Shown: positions 35,701-44,810, numbered from the stretch's first letter. The stretch: 50,448 bases of DNA from Myxococcales bacterium (GCA_947473045.1 CANJCO010000036.1:1-50448), one strand, 5' to 3'. Program-made: numbers and translations. Notes: generated by a model not told the origin, from the letters alone.

Positions 35701-38700
35701 ATGGGGTCTTCAATTGAAATGCCACCCGAGTTGACGGGTGAGTGGTCGATTGAAGCCGCCGTCGGAAGCGGCGCGACAGCGGTCGTGTTTCGCGCACGGC
35801 ACGCGCGCACGGGCGCGGTTGGGGCCCTGAAGCTGTTTCGACATGCCCCCGTCGCCAGCGCGCAGCAAGCTGAGCGTGAACTGCTCGCGCTGCTCGACCG
35901 CAGGTGGGGGCCGAGGTTGCTCGACGCGGGGCAGACTCCGGACGGCGCGTCGTTTTTGGTCACGACCTGGACCGAGGGCGAGCCCCTCGACGTTCGACGC
36001 TCGCGCAGCGAGGCCACGCGGTTGCGTGACGCGGCCATCGTCGCCCACGCGGTCGGTCGGGGGCTCGCCGAGCTCCATGGGCTCGGCGTGTGGCACGGCG
36101 ACGTGAAGCCGCAAAACGTGCTTGTTCATGCCCGCGCTCCGGATCGCGACGCCGCCGAGGCGCGAGGTGCGACCCTCATCGACCTGGGACTCGCGATCAG
36201 CAGCGGCTCGGTTGCGAAGGGGGGCACGTACCGCTACGCAGCGCCCGAGCTGGTGGCGGCGGGCGAGGCGAGCCCTGCGAGCGATGTATTCGCGTTGGGC
36301 GTGCTTCTCGCTGAGCTGATCGCGCCGGGCGTTTCCGGCGAGATCGACGCTGCGTCAGCTGCGCGCGGGGCCTCCGCTGGCCCGGGCGAACTACCGGCCT
36401 GGATCGGCGCGATGCTGTCGCGCGCGCCGGGCGGACGACCGTCGGCCGCGTGGATCGCCGAGCGCGCTGCGAGGTATCTGCAGCTGCCGTTCGATCCGGC
36501 CGACCGTGCGCAGGAGCGCGAACATGCCCTGCGGCGATCCTACCTGTGCGCGCGCGCCACCGAGCTGCTGGCCGGCGCGCGGTTGGCCGACGAAGTCGCC
36601 GAGCCCTGCCGCGGCTGGATGACCGACGCGCTCGCGATGCGCGCGACCATCCACGTCCCGCGTGAAGCCGGCGTCATTGCTCCAAGCGACGCTCTGACGC
36701 AGTCTCGATGGCTGGTTTCGCTCGTCGGCCCTGCAGCTGCCGCGTGGCCGGTCGCCGAGCTGGGCGGTGAGTCGAGCCTCGCGGCGCGCCTTGTCGAGCT
36801 CGCGCGTGCGCGGGACGCTGCCGGCTGGACCCTGGACGATCTCTTGAAGGCGGCGCCTTCGCCGCTCGCTGAGCCGCCAGCCGAAGCGGATCGCGCTGTG
36901 TGGATGGTACGCGAGCTGGTTCGAGCGCGCCCCGACGATCGCGCGATCGCGGCGGCAGAAGACCTCACGGCCGCGGGAAAAGCGCCGCAATCCGTCGTCG
37001 TCGAGCTGGTTTCTGCGTTGCTCCGCGCGGGTGAAACCGGACGCGCCTGGCTCGCGCTTTCCGGCGCCGACCCCTCGCTCGACGCCTTGCGGGCCGAGGT
37101 CGCGCGGCGTCGAGGCGAACGGGAGGTGGCGATCGCCCTCGCCGAGTCGGCCATCCGGTCGGAGAAGCAGGTGGAGCTCGCGCGCGCCACGCTGGCTCGC
37201 CTGCGTTGGGATGTCGGCGACGCGCGCGGGGCGGAAGAGGCCCTCGGCGACGCCGCGGACGCCGGCGCGTGCGAGGTTCGTGCGCTGCTCGCGCTGCGTG
37301 CAGGGGCGTTCGACGCTGGCGTGAAGGCTGCGGCTCTCGGCCGCGCGGTGGCCGCCGACGAGATGCCCGTGGCGCGCCTTTGGCTTGTGCAGGGTCTGTT
37401 GGAGCACGCTGCCGGGCGGTCGATCGCGAGCGCGGAGTCGTTCGGGCGCGCGGTCGACCTCGCACGCCGCGCCGGTGCCTGCGCGGAAGAAGCGACCGCT
37501 TTGGTCGGAGAGTCGGCCGCCGCAGCGGATTGCGGGGAGATCAGCCGCGCGCTTTCGACCGCGACGCGAGCCATGTTGCTGTTCGAGCGCCTGGGCAAAA
37601 AGGCCGAGAGTTCGCGCGCGTGGCTGCAGCGCGCGGCGACGTTGTCGACCGTAGGGGCGGCACACGAGGCGGAGCTCGCTGCGCGTGAAGCGATCGCGCG
37701 GTCCGGGCGCGACGCGCAGTCACGGGCGTACGCGCGCTGGGCGATCGTCGAAGCGCGTGCGCCCGGCGATCCAGTCGCCCGCGCCGAGACCATCCTCGCG
37801 CGCGATGAGCTGCAGCGCGGCGGAATTGACGACCGCGTGCGCGCTGCGGCGAGGGCGCTCGTGTGGGCGCCCGAGTCGGTCGAGGCCGACGCCGTGACCG
37901 AGATCGACGCTCTCGCGGAGAGCCTCCCCCACCAAGTGCGCTGCGACTGGTGGGGAGCCCGGGCGCGAATGCTCGCAGCCGACGGATCGGTTGCCCATGC
38001 CGAGCGCGTGCTCGACGGCGTTGTCGGCGCAGCGCTGCAGCCCGGACCGCTTGCGTCGCGCGGTCCTGCGCTCGATGCCGGCGCTCGGCTCGCGGTGTTA
38101 CTGGGGCGCGGAGATGTCGCGCGCCGCCTCGAATCGGCCCGACGCGAGGCCGCATCTCGCCTCGCGCAAACGACGCCTGTCGAGTTCGCCGTATCGATGC
38201 GTGACGTTGCGTGGGCGCACGCACAGGATGACGCCGGATCGCGCGAGGCTTCGTCCTTCGACGCTATACAAATCGCCCAGCTCGAGGTCATCGTGCGCTC
38301 GCTGTCGACGCGCGACAGCCTGAAGTCGCTGCTCGCGCAGGTGCTCGACGCGCTCGTGCTCTGGACGGGCGTCGAGCGAGGTCTGCTGCTGCTGCGTGCC
38401 CACGGCGGCAAGCTCGTTCCGCGGGCTGCGCGCAATCTGGCGAAGCAGGACCTGAAAGGTGATCAGCTCGCACTTTCGATGACGCTCGCTCAGCGCGCGA
38501 TGCAAACGGGCGAGATGGTCGTCGCAGCCGACGCACTCTCGGCGCTCGGTGACGTGCACGCATCGGTGCACGCGCTGCGGCTGCGCAGCGTGCTCGCGGT
38601 GCCGCTCATCGCGCGAGGAGAGGCGCTCGGCGTTGCCTACCTTGACGATCGCGCACGCGCGGGCGCGTTCGGAGAGCGGGAGCGTGCGTGGGTCCGACTG

Positions 38701-39822
38701 CTGGCAGGGCAGGCCGCCATGGCGATCGCGGACGCTCGCGATCAGGTGCTCCTGCGCAGAGCGGCGCGTCGGGCGGAGCGCGCGAGGCTCCAACTCGCAG
38801 AAGCGCTCGCGGCACGCGACGCGGAGCTCGACGTGACCCGGCTCGAGCTGTCCCACGCCCGCGGCGAGGGCGAGACCCGTTTTCGATACGAGGCCATCGC
38901 CGGCCGCAGCGAGCCGATGCGCGCGCTGCTCAAGGTCGTCGATCGGGTGACCGCTAGCGACGTTCCGGTGCTCGTGCTCGGCGAAAGCGGCACGGGCAAG
39001 GAGCTCATCGCTCGGGCGATGCACGAAAACGGCCCGCGTTCGCGGCGGGCGTTCGTCAGCGAAAACTGCGGCGCCGTGCCCGAGTCGCTCCTCGAATCGA
39101 TCCTGTTTGGACACGTGAAGGGAGCGTTCACGGGCGCCTCGCAGTCGAAGGCCGGCTTGTTTGAGGTCGCCGACGGGGGCACGATGTTTCTCGACGAGAT
39201 TGGCGAGATGCCGCTGTCGATGCAGACCAAGCTTCTGCGCGTCTTGCAGGACGGTGAGGTGAGGCCTGTCGGCAGCGAGCGGACGCGCAAAGTCGACCTC
39301 CGGGTCATCGCCGCGACGCATCGCGATCTCGAGGCGATGGTGGCCGACAAGACCTTCCGCGAAGACCTGTATTACCGACTCAACGTCGTCACGCTCCGCG
39401 TCCCGCCGCTCCGTGAACGGCCAGGGGACATCGCGCTCGTCGTGCAACACTTCTTGGCCAAGCACGCTGGCGGTCGCAAGCTCAGGCTCTCCCGGGCGGC
39501 GATGGACAGGCTGTGTGCGTTTCCGTGGCCCGGAAATGTGCGACAGCTCGAGAACGAGATCCGCAGGGCGCTTGTGCTCATGAGCTCCGAAACGCTGCTC
39601 GAGGCCGCGGACTTGTCGCCGGAAGTCCAGCGCGGAGGCCCTGTTGCGGCGCGTGAGTCGGGCTTCGATCTCAAGAGTCGTGTTGACACGCTCGAGCGCG
39701 AGCTGCTCATTTCGGCGCTCGAAAACACGCGCGGCAATCAGACGAAGGCGGCCGAGCTGCTCGGACTGTCACGCTTCGGGCTGCAGAAAATGCTCAAGCG
39801 GTTGGGCATCGGGGTTCGCTGA
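35701..39822 (+). CDS. Serine/threonine kinase fused to a sigma-54 transcription activator, 1373 aa
   Basis: The N-terminal kinase has a Gly loop GSGATAVV, catalytic Lys in GALKLF, a catalytic loop HGDVKPQN (H132-D134-K136; HGD instead of HRD) and DLG as metal motif. A long Ala/Arg-rich helical region without sharp motifs (about 300-860, TPR-like) follows. A GAF-like domain lies near 860-1010. An AAA+ sigma-54 activator domain has Walker A GESGTGK at 1094-1100, GAFTGAS at 1141-1147 for sigma-54 contact and Walker B MFLDEIGEM. A Fis-type helix-turn-helix ends the protein (NQTKAAELLGLSR). I start at ATG 35701; a TTG at 35665 is also open. The last 54 bases overlap the convergent crtI-like gene. 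Confidence 0.9.
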   Translation: MGSSIEMPPELTGEWSIEAAVGSGATAVVFRARHARTGAVGALKLFRHAPVASAQQAERELLALLDRRWGPRLLDAGQTPDGASFLVTTWTEGEPLDVRRSRSEATRLRDAAIVAHAVGRGLAELHGLGVWHGDVKPQNVLVHARAPDRDAAEARGATLIDLGLAISSGSVAKGGTYRYAAPELVAAGEASPASDVFALGVLLAELIAPGVSGEIDAASAARGASAGPGELPAWIGAMLSRAPGGRPSAAWIAERAARYLQLPFDPADRAQEREHALRRSYLCARATELLAGARLADEVAEPCRGWMTDALAMRATIHVPREAGVIAPSDALTQSRWLVSLVGPAAAAWPVAELGGESSLAARLVELARARDAAGWTLDDLLKAAPSPLAEPPAEADRAVWMVRELVRARPDDRAIAAAEDLTAAGKAPQSVVVELVSALLRAGETGRAWLALSGADPSLDALRAEVARRRGEREVAIALAESAIRSEKQVELARATLARLRWDVGDARGAEEALGDAADAGACEVRALLALRAGAFDAGVKAAALGRAVAADEMPVARLWLVQGLLEHAAGRSIASAESFGRAVDLARRAGACAEEATALVGESAAAADCGEISRALSTATRAMLLFERLGKKAESSRAWLQRAATLSTVGAAHEAELAAREAIARSGRDAQSRAYARWAIVEARAPGDPVARAETILARDELQRGGIDDRVRAAARALVWAPESVEADAVTEIDALAESLPHQVRCDWWGARARMLAADGSVAHAERVLDGVVGAALQPGPLASRGPALDAGARLAVLLGRGDVARRLESARREAASRLAQTTPVEFAVSMRDVAWAHAQDDAGSREASSFDAIQIAQLEVIVRSLSTRDSLKSLLAQVLDALVLWTGVERGLLLLRAHGGKLVPRAARNLAKQDLKGDQLALSMTLAQRAMQTGEMVVAADALSALGDVHASVHALRLRSVLAVPLIARGEALGVAYLDDRARAGAFGERERAWVRLLAGQAAMAIADARDQVLLRRAARRAERARLQLAEALAARDAELDVTRLELSHARGEGETRFRYEAIAGRSEPMRALLKVVDRVTASDVPVLVLGESGTGKELIARAMHENGPRSRRAFVSENCGAVPESLLESILFGHVKGAFTGASQSKAGLFEVADGGTMFLDEIGEMPLSMQTKLLRVLQDGEVRPVGSERTRKVDLRVIAATHRDLEAMVADKTFREDLYYRLNVVTLRVPPLRERPGDIALVVQHFLAKHAGGRKLRLSRAAMDRLCAFPWPGNVRQLENEIRRALVLMSSETLLEAADLSPEVQRGGPVAARESGFDLKSRVDTLERELLISALENTRGNQTKAAELLGLSRFGLQKMLKRLGIGVR

Positions 39823-41370
39823 ACGGAGCGCCGGGCGCGGAAACGCTTCGTCGACGCTCGGCGCGCGCGAGGGCGCGAGCGGCTTGCCGAAGCGAGCTGC
39901 AATGTCGGTCGCCGCGATGTTGGCGCTCTCGAAGATCGTCAGAAGCCCGCTGCCGGGATGCGTGCCGCCCCCCACCCAGTGCAGATTTTCAATGTCCTCA
40001 TCGCGCGACTTCGGCCTCATCGGGCCGAGCTGCATCCACGTGTGCGAGAGGTTGAACACGGCGCCTCGAAAGACGCGAAAGTCGTCGCGCCACGTCTCGG
40101 CGGTGTAGCTGCGCTCGAAGCGAATGTGGCGCTCGACGTCGTGGATTCCGACCTTGGCGAGACGCCCCTTGATGTGTGAAGCAAACGACTTGGCCTTCGC
40201 CTGCCAATCAACCGCGACGCCCGTGTTTGGGCACGGCACGAGCACGTAGAGCGCGGAGTGTCCCTCCGGCGCGTTTCCGGGATCGGAGACCGTGGGATTG
40301 CACACGTAAAACGGCGCGTCCTGCTCATCGAGCGCGGCGTCCTTGAGCGCGTCGCGATCGGTTCTGCGTGCGCCGTCCGAGAGGTAGATCGCGTGGTGCG
40401 GGACGTCGCGGTAGACCTTATCGAGTCCCAGGTACAGCATGAACGTCGAACACGAGTACGCGTGCGATTCGAGCGCGGTGTCGGTCGCGTGGGGGCGGTG
40501 TTCAGGGGCGATCAGCGCCCGCTTCGCTAGCGCCAGGTCCGCGTTCACCACGACATGGCCCGCGGCGATAAACTCGCCGGTCGCGAGTTTGACGCCGGTC
40601 GTCGCCCCCCCCGCCACGACGATTTCGCGAACTTCGCTTTCCATGCGCACGACCCCTCCGAGCGCCTCGAACGCCCGGAGCATGCCGTCGGCGAGCGCGC
40701 GAAATCCGCCCTTTGGGTGCCAGACGCCAAAGGCGAGCTCGAGAAACGGAATGACCGAAAATACGCTCGAGCAAGTCGTCGGATGCAACCCGAGATACTT
40801 CGACGGATAGCTCATCGCGTAGACGAGGCGCTCATCGCCAAGCGATCGCATCAGCGACCTGTACAGCGACTCCCAAGGCATGAACTTCGCCGCCGGAAGC
40901 AGCCGCAGCGGGTTGAAGTACGACGGCAAGCTGTGCGCGTCGTGGGCGATGAACCGGTCGTAGGCAATCGCGTATTTCTCCGTGTGCTCCTCAAAAAACC
41001 GATCGAACCGATCCGCGCCGTTCGGCACGAGCCTGGCCCACTCGTCGCGGTTGCGGTGCGGATCAGAAAACGTGTCGAGGTGGGAGCCGTCCCAAAAGTG
41101 AATGCGGGTGTTGGGATCGACCGGCTCAAGAGTCACGTAGTCTTCGATGCGCAGCCCGGCGCGCGAAAATATCTGCGCTAGCACGTGAGGCAGCTGAAGA
41201 ATTGTCGGCCCCGTGTCGAACGCGTACCCGTCCTCGACGATGCGCCCCATGCGCCCGCCCGGCGTCGCCTTGGCCTCGATGAGCGTGGTTTTTAGACCCA
41301 TTCCAGCGAGCAAAATGGCGGTCGCGAGGCCGCCGGGGCCCCCTCCAACGACGACAACGTGGCGGTTCAT
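39769..41370 (-). CDS. Phytoene desaturase-type FAD oxidoreductase (CrtI family)
   Basis: The dinucleotide-binding motif VVVVGGGPGG at residues 5-14 is followed by IEAKATPGGRMG. The C-terminal FAD signature WVGGGTHPGSGLLTIFESA, typical of bacterial CrtI-type desaturases, is present. At 533 residues it is close to the family norm of about 500. Such enzymes dehydrogenate phytoene or related carotenoid or polyisoprenoid precursors at the membrane. No phytoene synthase or other carotenoid gene is nearby, so substrate is inferred from family only. I use the ATG at 41370, where the Rossmann motif begins; frames to 41454 add an unconserved tail. The stop lies inside the convergent activator gene. 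Confidence 0.88.
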   Translation of the reverse strand: MNRHVVVVGGGPGGLATAILLAGMGLKTTLIEAKATPGGRMGRIVEDGYAFDTGPTILQLPHVLAQIFSRAGLRIEDYVTLEPVDPNTRIHFWDGSHLDTFSDPHRNRDEWARLVPNGADRFDRFFEEHTEKYAIAYDRFIAHDAHSLPSYFNPLRLLPAAKFMPWESLYRSLMRSLGDERLVYAMSYPSKYLGLHPTTCSSVFSVIPFLELAFGVWHPKGGFRALADGMLRAFEALGGVVRMESEVREIVVAGGATTGVKLATGEFIAAGHVVVNADLALAKRALIAPEHRPHATDTALESHAYSCSTFMLYLGLDKVYRDVPHHAIYLSDGARRTDRDALKDAALDEQDAPFYVCNPTVSDPGNAPEGHSALYVLVPCPNTGVAVDWQAKAKSFASHIKGRLAKVGIHDVERHIRFERSYTAETWRDDFRVFRGAVFNLSHTWMQLGPMRPKSRDEDIENLHWVGGGTHPGSGLLTIFESANIAATDIAARFGKPLAPSRAPSVDEAFPRPALRSANPDAQPLEHFLQPEA

Positions 41371-41489
41371 AGGGCCTTCGATGCTGCTGCGGCTGCCGGG
41401 CGCAGGCAACCGCTCAGTCGGCGTGCGCATCACTTGTCGAGAAGCACTGGACATGGATCGAAAGTCGCGATAAACGACGCCACTCGCTC

Positions 41490-41562
41490 GGGGCCGTAGC
41501 TCAGCTGGGAGAGCGCATCCATGGCATGGATGAGGTCAGGGGTTCGATCCCCCTCGGCTCCA
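41490..41562 (+). tRNA. tRNA-Ala, anticodon GGC
   Basis: A full cloverleaf folds over 73 nt. The acceptor is GGGGCCG (41490-41496) with CGGCTCC (41555-41561) and discriminator A at 41562. The D arm is GCTC..GAGC, and the anticodon stem CATCC/GGATG has loop ATGGCAT giving anticodon GGC. The T arm is AGGGG TTCGATC CCCCT. CCA is not encoded. It reads GCC alanine codons. It is divergent from the crtI-like gene and precedes the amidoligase region. Confidence 0.95.
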
Positions 41563-41565
41563 CGA

Positions 41566-41613
41566 AACACCGCCCGCCGGCGCGCCGCCTGAAAAGGCGA
41601 GCGTGCCGGTGTT
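41566..41613 (+). terminator. Nested hairpin directly after the tRNA
   Basis: AACACCG (41566-41572) pairs with CGGTGTT (41607-41613). Inside it CGCCT (41586-41590), loop GAAA, AGGCG (41595-41599) forms a second stem that extends by GC pairs around a bulged A. It begins 4 bases after the tRNA, so a tRNA terminator or processing structure is likely, though there is no strong U-tract. Confidence 0.45.
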
Positions 41614-41759
41614 GTATCTGCGGTTTGCCGTGTCGCAGCGGCCGGCTCGCGCGCTTCGCAGCACAAGTTCGCTGCCCGCAGCTTCGGCAGACGTTTACGC
41701 CTGCGAACGGCCCGCTCGGAAAATCGGCATCGTTTGAAACGAAGACGCCGACGCGATCG

Positions 41760-41789
41760 CTGACAAACGCATCAAAGGGCCGCTATCGT
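41760..41789 (+). promoter_or_regulatory. Candidate promoter of the esterase/ATP-grasp operon
   Basis: CTGACA (41760-41765, five of six -35 positions) and TATCGT (41784-41789, four of six -10 positions) are 18 bases apart. The -35 ends 33 nt before the ATG at 41799, giving a nearly leaderless message, as inferred for several other genes here. Confidence 0.35.
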
Positions 41790-41798
41790 GTCGGGTCA

Positions 41799-42563
41799 AT
41801 GGATCACGTCGACCCCAATCTTCCTCGCAATGATTTCGGCTGGTACAGCCACCGCACCGGCAAGCAGATGCCGATCGTCCAGTACGGCACCTCGGGGCAC
41901 CCGCTGCTGCTGCTGCCCACCGCCCAGAGCGACCTCTATGACTGCGAGCGCTTTCTGCTCATTCGGTCGATTCAGCACCACATCTTCGCGGGGCGAGTCA
42001 CCGTTTTCTCGATCAACAGCGTTAACGCCGACGCATGGATGAATGACAAGGTGCCGGTGCCGGTCGCCGCGCGCCGCCAGGCCGGTTATTCGGCTTACGT
42101 CGAACAGGAAGTTGTGCCCCATATCCGCCGATGCGTCGGCGATGCGAACGCGCGCATTGGAATTACGGGTGCCAGCTTCGGGGCCTTTCACGCGGCGAAT
42201 CTCTTCTTCCGCCGCCCGGATGTGTTCGACACGCTCGTCGCTATGAGCGGCTTCTACGATTTGATTCCCAGCTACACGCAGGGGCTGATGAGCGACGATA
42301 TCTATTTCAACAATCCGATGAGTTACATACCGAACATCTCGGATCCCGGAGTGCTCGATATCATCAAAAACCACACCCAGATTCATATCGTGAGCGGGCA
42401 GGGCGCCTACGAGGCGCCGAACGCGTCGCGGCGATTTTCTTCAGCACTTTGGGCCAAAGGCATCTGGAACAACCTCGACCTCTGGGGCCATGACATGCGT
42501 CATGATTGGCCGACCTGGCATCGCATGCTCGACTTTTACATCTCGGAGAAGCTCGGATGGTAG
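41799..42563 (+). CDS. Esterase-like alpha/beta hydrolase, 254 aa
   Basis: The nucleophile elbow is GASFG with Ser126 in GITGASFGAFHAAN, after a short first strand (GTSGHPLLLLPTAQ). Candidate catalytic His are H231 and H235 in WGHDMRHDWPTW. The fold resembles the esterase family that includes enterochelin-esterase and mycolyltransferase-like proteins, with no signal peptide, so it is cytoplasmic. I start at the ATG at 41799; the open frame runs back into the tRNA, which cannot be coding. It overlaps the next gene by 7 bases and begins an operon with two ligases, so it may hydrolyse or transfer an ester or amide in the same pathway. Confidence 0.85.
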   Translation: MDHVDPNLPRNDFGWYSHRTGKQMPIVQYGTSGHPLLLLPTAQSDLYDCERFLLIRSIQHHIFAGRVTVFSINSVNADAWMNDKVPVPVAARRQAGYSAYVEQEVVPHIRRCVGDANARIGITGASFGAFHAANLFFRRPDVFDTLVAMSGFYDLIPSYTQGLMSDDIYFNNPMSYIPNISDPGVLDIIKNHTQIHIVSGQGAYEAPNASRRFSSALWAKGIWNNLDLWGHDMRHDWPTWHRMLDFYISEKLGW

Positions 42564-43522
42564 TGGGGCTCAAGCGCGGCGGTGCGCCGCTGCGCGTTGG
42601 GCTCTTCGTCGGTCGCGAGCGCTCGTTTCCCGAAGCGCTTATCGCCGAGGTTCACGCACGCGACGCCGGGGTGACCGTCGAGCTTGCCGAAATGTCTGCG
42701 CCGAGCGCTCTCGAACCCTCCCCGTATGATGTGCTGGTCGACCGCATATCGCACGACGTCGTCTGTTTTCAGCCCTACTTGAAGCTCGCGGCGCTCTACG
42801 GCGCCCGAGTCATCAACAATCCTTTCTGGCGCATCGTCGACGACAAGTTCTTCAACGCGGGGCTTGCTGCGCGGCTCGGCATCGCGGTGCCAAAGACCCG
42901 GCTCCTGCCGCAAAAGTCGTACGGCCCCGACACCACCGCCGGCTCGCTGCGCAATCTTCGCTACGTCGACTGGAATGAGCTGGCGGCCGATCTCGGCTTC
43001 CCCATGTTCATCAAGCCGCATTGGGGAGGCGGCTGGAAGGACGTTTCTCGCGCGAAGGACATGCGCGCGCTCATGGTCGCCTACGACGCCAGCGGCGCGC
43101 AGACGATGATCGTGCAGGAGGAAATTGTCTGGACGCAATACATCCGGTGCATCGTCATCGGGCAGCGCGACGTGCGTCCGGCCCTGTGGGATCCCAGGCT
43201 TACGCATCTCGATCGCTACAAACGCGCTCACGAGACAATGCCGGCGATGACCCCCGAGCTTGAGCAGCGCGTGCTCGATGACGCGCTTCGAATCACGCAG
43301 GCGCTCGGCTACGACATGAATACGGTCGAGTTCGCCGTGCGTGACGGCATCCCCTACGCGATCGATTACATGAATTCGGCGCCCGACTTCGATGTCTCGT
43401 CGCTCGGCGAGGCTCACTTCGAGTGGGTCGTGCGGCGAATGGCCGAACTTGTTATCGACGCGGCCAATACCCAATCTCCTGTGCGAAATCGCTGGGATGA
43501 GCTTTTGCGGAGTTCTCGCTGA
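42557..43522 (+). CDS. ATP-grasp ligase (copy A), 321 aa
   Basis: The ATP-grasp features are MFIKPHWGGGWKDV near residues 154-167 (ATP-binding Lys and Gly-rich loop), IVQEEIVWTQYIRC in the hinge region, and acidic metal ligands in MNTVEFAV and YAIDYMNSAPDFD. Enzymes of this fold join a carboxylate to an amine through an acyl-phosphate. The ATG at 42557 has GGAGAA 6 nt upstream and overlaps the esterase stop. The stop TGA overlaps the next ATG (TGATG). It is a clear paralogue of the ATP-grasp gene at 46748-47701, sharing DDKFF, GYDMN and APDFD at matching positions. Substrates unknown. Confidence 0.87.
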   Translation: MVVGLKRGGAPLRVGLFVGRERSFPEALIAEVHARDAGVTVELAEMSAPSALEPSPYDVLVDRISHDVVCFQPYLKLAALYGARVINNPFWRIVDDKFFNAGLAARLGIAVPKTRLLPQKSYGPDTTAGSLRNLRYVDWNELAADLGFPMFIKPHWGGGWKDVSRAKDMRALMVAYDASGAQTMIVQEEIVWTQYIRCIVIGQRDVRPALWDPRLTHLDRYKRAHETMPAMTPELEQRVLDDALRITQALGYDMNTVEFAVRDGIPYAIDYMNSAPDFDVSSLGEAHFEWVVRRMAELVIDAANTQSPVRNRWDELLRSSR

Positions 43523-44763
43523 TGTTTGCGCCCCTCCGTGATCCCTTCAACAGGCACTACTCCGACGCGCTCTTTCATCGGTATCGCGATTCGCTGACCT
43601 CGAAGCTCGGCGGTTTCCCGTTCCGGCTCGCCGAGACTCCGCTGTTTTTTCCGCGGAGCCTTGTTGATCATCTGGGCGATTCGGCTCTGCAAATCGTTGA
43701 GCAGCTCTCTGCGCCCGCGACGCTCGCCGCCCTGCGCCGCGCGATACCGGCGCATTACAACGTGCCGGGCATGACGAGTCTGCCTGATTGCGTGCAGGTA
43801 GATTTCGCGATCGTGCAGACTGCGGACGGTCAATTCGAGGGCCGCGTCGTCGAGCTGCAGGCGTTTCCGTCGCTCTACGCGCTCGAAACCATCGAGGCGG
43901 ACGCGTGGGCCGATGTCCTGCGCGACGTGCCCGGGATGGGCGGAGAGCTCACCTGTTTCTTCTCGGAGGACCGGGCGAAGGCGGTCGAGTTGATGCGTCG
44001 CTGCATCGTCGGCGACAACGACCCTGCCGAGGTGGTTCTCGTCGACTATCAGCCACTCTCCCAAAAGACGCTGCCAGACTTTCTCGCTACCAAGCGGCTG
44101 TTTGGCGTCGATGCCGTCTGCGTCACGGAAATCGAGAAGGAGGGGCGCCGGCTCTTCCGTCGTGTTGCGGGAAAGCGTGTGCCCATCGCGCGAATCTACA
44201 ACCGCCTCGTTTTCGACGAGCTCGAGCAGAAGGGGGTGTCCGTTCCATTTTCGTGGAACGAGGAGCTCGACGTCTCCTGGTGTTCGCACCCCAACTGGTA
44301 CTGGGTGTGGTCGAAATTCTCTCTCCCGCACGTCGACCACCCCACGGTGCCGCAGGCTCGCTACCTCTCGGAGTTTCGCGAGCTACCGACCGATCTGGAC
44401 AACTACGTACTCAAGCCGCTGTTCTCCTTCGCAGGCTCGGGCGTCATCGTGGACGTGACGCGCGAGGCATGCGATGCGGTGCCGGTCGAGCTCCGGGACA
44501 AATACCTGCTGCAGCGCAAGATCGAGTACGCGTGGGCCATTCGAATGCCCGGTACGGAGCCTGGCGAAGTGCTTGGCGCGCACAACGCAGTCAAAGCTGA
44601 GGTGCGTGTCATGCTCATGCGAGGCGGCGAGGGCGAACCGCTCGTTCCGCTTCTACCTCTCGTACGGCTGTCTCGCGGAAAGATGCTCGGCGTAGACCAG
44701 AACAAGGCGGCCGAGACCGAGTGGACCGGCGGCAGCGTCGGCCTCTGGCTCGCCGGACAGTAA
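43522..44763 (+). CDS. Unassigned ATP-grasp-like protein of the ligase operon, 413 aa
   Basis: I cannot name a family with certainty. The central and C-terminal part looks like an ATP-grasp fold: YVLKPLFSFAGSGV (Lys and Gly-rich loop near residues 294-307), LLQRKIEYAWAI (hinge) and NAVKAEVRVMLM (metal-binding segment). An earlier conserved-looking stretch is VPGMTSLPDC, then VVELQAFPSLYAL. The order could fit a permuted or glutathionylspermidine-synthase-like ATP-grasp. The start overlaps the previous stop (TGATG), so it is made together with copy A. A GC-rich terminator region follows. It is a good candidate for a third amide-forming enzyme of the cluster. Confidence 0.72.
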   Translation: MFAPLRDPFNRHYSDALFHRYRDSLTSKLGGFPFRLAETPLFFPRSLVDHLGDSALQIVEQLSAPATLAALRRAIPAHYNVPGMTSLPDCVQVDFAIVQTADGQFEGRVVELQAFPSLYALETIEADAWADVLRDVPGMGGELTCFFSEDRAKAVELMRRCIVGDNDPAEVVLVDYQPLSQKTLPDFLATKRLFGVDAVCVTEIEKEGRRLFRRVAGKRVPIARIYNRLVFDELEQKGVSVPFSWNEELDVSWCSHPNWYWVWSKFSLPHVDHPTVPQARYLSEFRELPTDLDNYVLKPLFSFAGSGVIVDVTREACDAVPVELRDKYLLQRKIEYAWAIRMPGTEPGEVLGAHNAVKAEVRVMLMRGGEGEPLVPLLPLVRLSRGKMLGVDQNKAAETEWTGGSVGLWLAGQ

Positions 44764-44765
44764 GC

Positions 44766-44810
44766 CGCGGGGCTGCTTCGCCCGTCAGGGGCCCCGCGTG
44801 TAGGGGCCCC
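44766..44810. terminator. Competing GC-rich hairpins between convergent genes
   Basis: Two alternative 8-bp stems share one strand: CGCGGGGC (44766-44773) with GCCCCGCG (44791-44798), and GGGGCCCC (44788-44795) with GGGGCCCC (44803-44810). They lie in the 55-base gap between stops at 44763 and 44819 and may terminate from either side; there is no U-tract. Confidence 0.5.

Noticed and set aside
41526-41798. In-frame extension of the esterase gene upstream to 41526
   Set aside because: The extension starts inside the tRNA gene and runs through its terminator hairpin; the protein before the ATG at 41799 is Arg/Cys-rich without family match.
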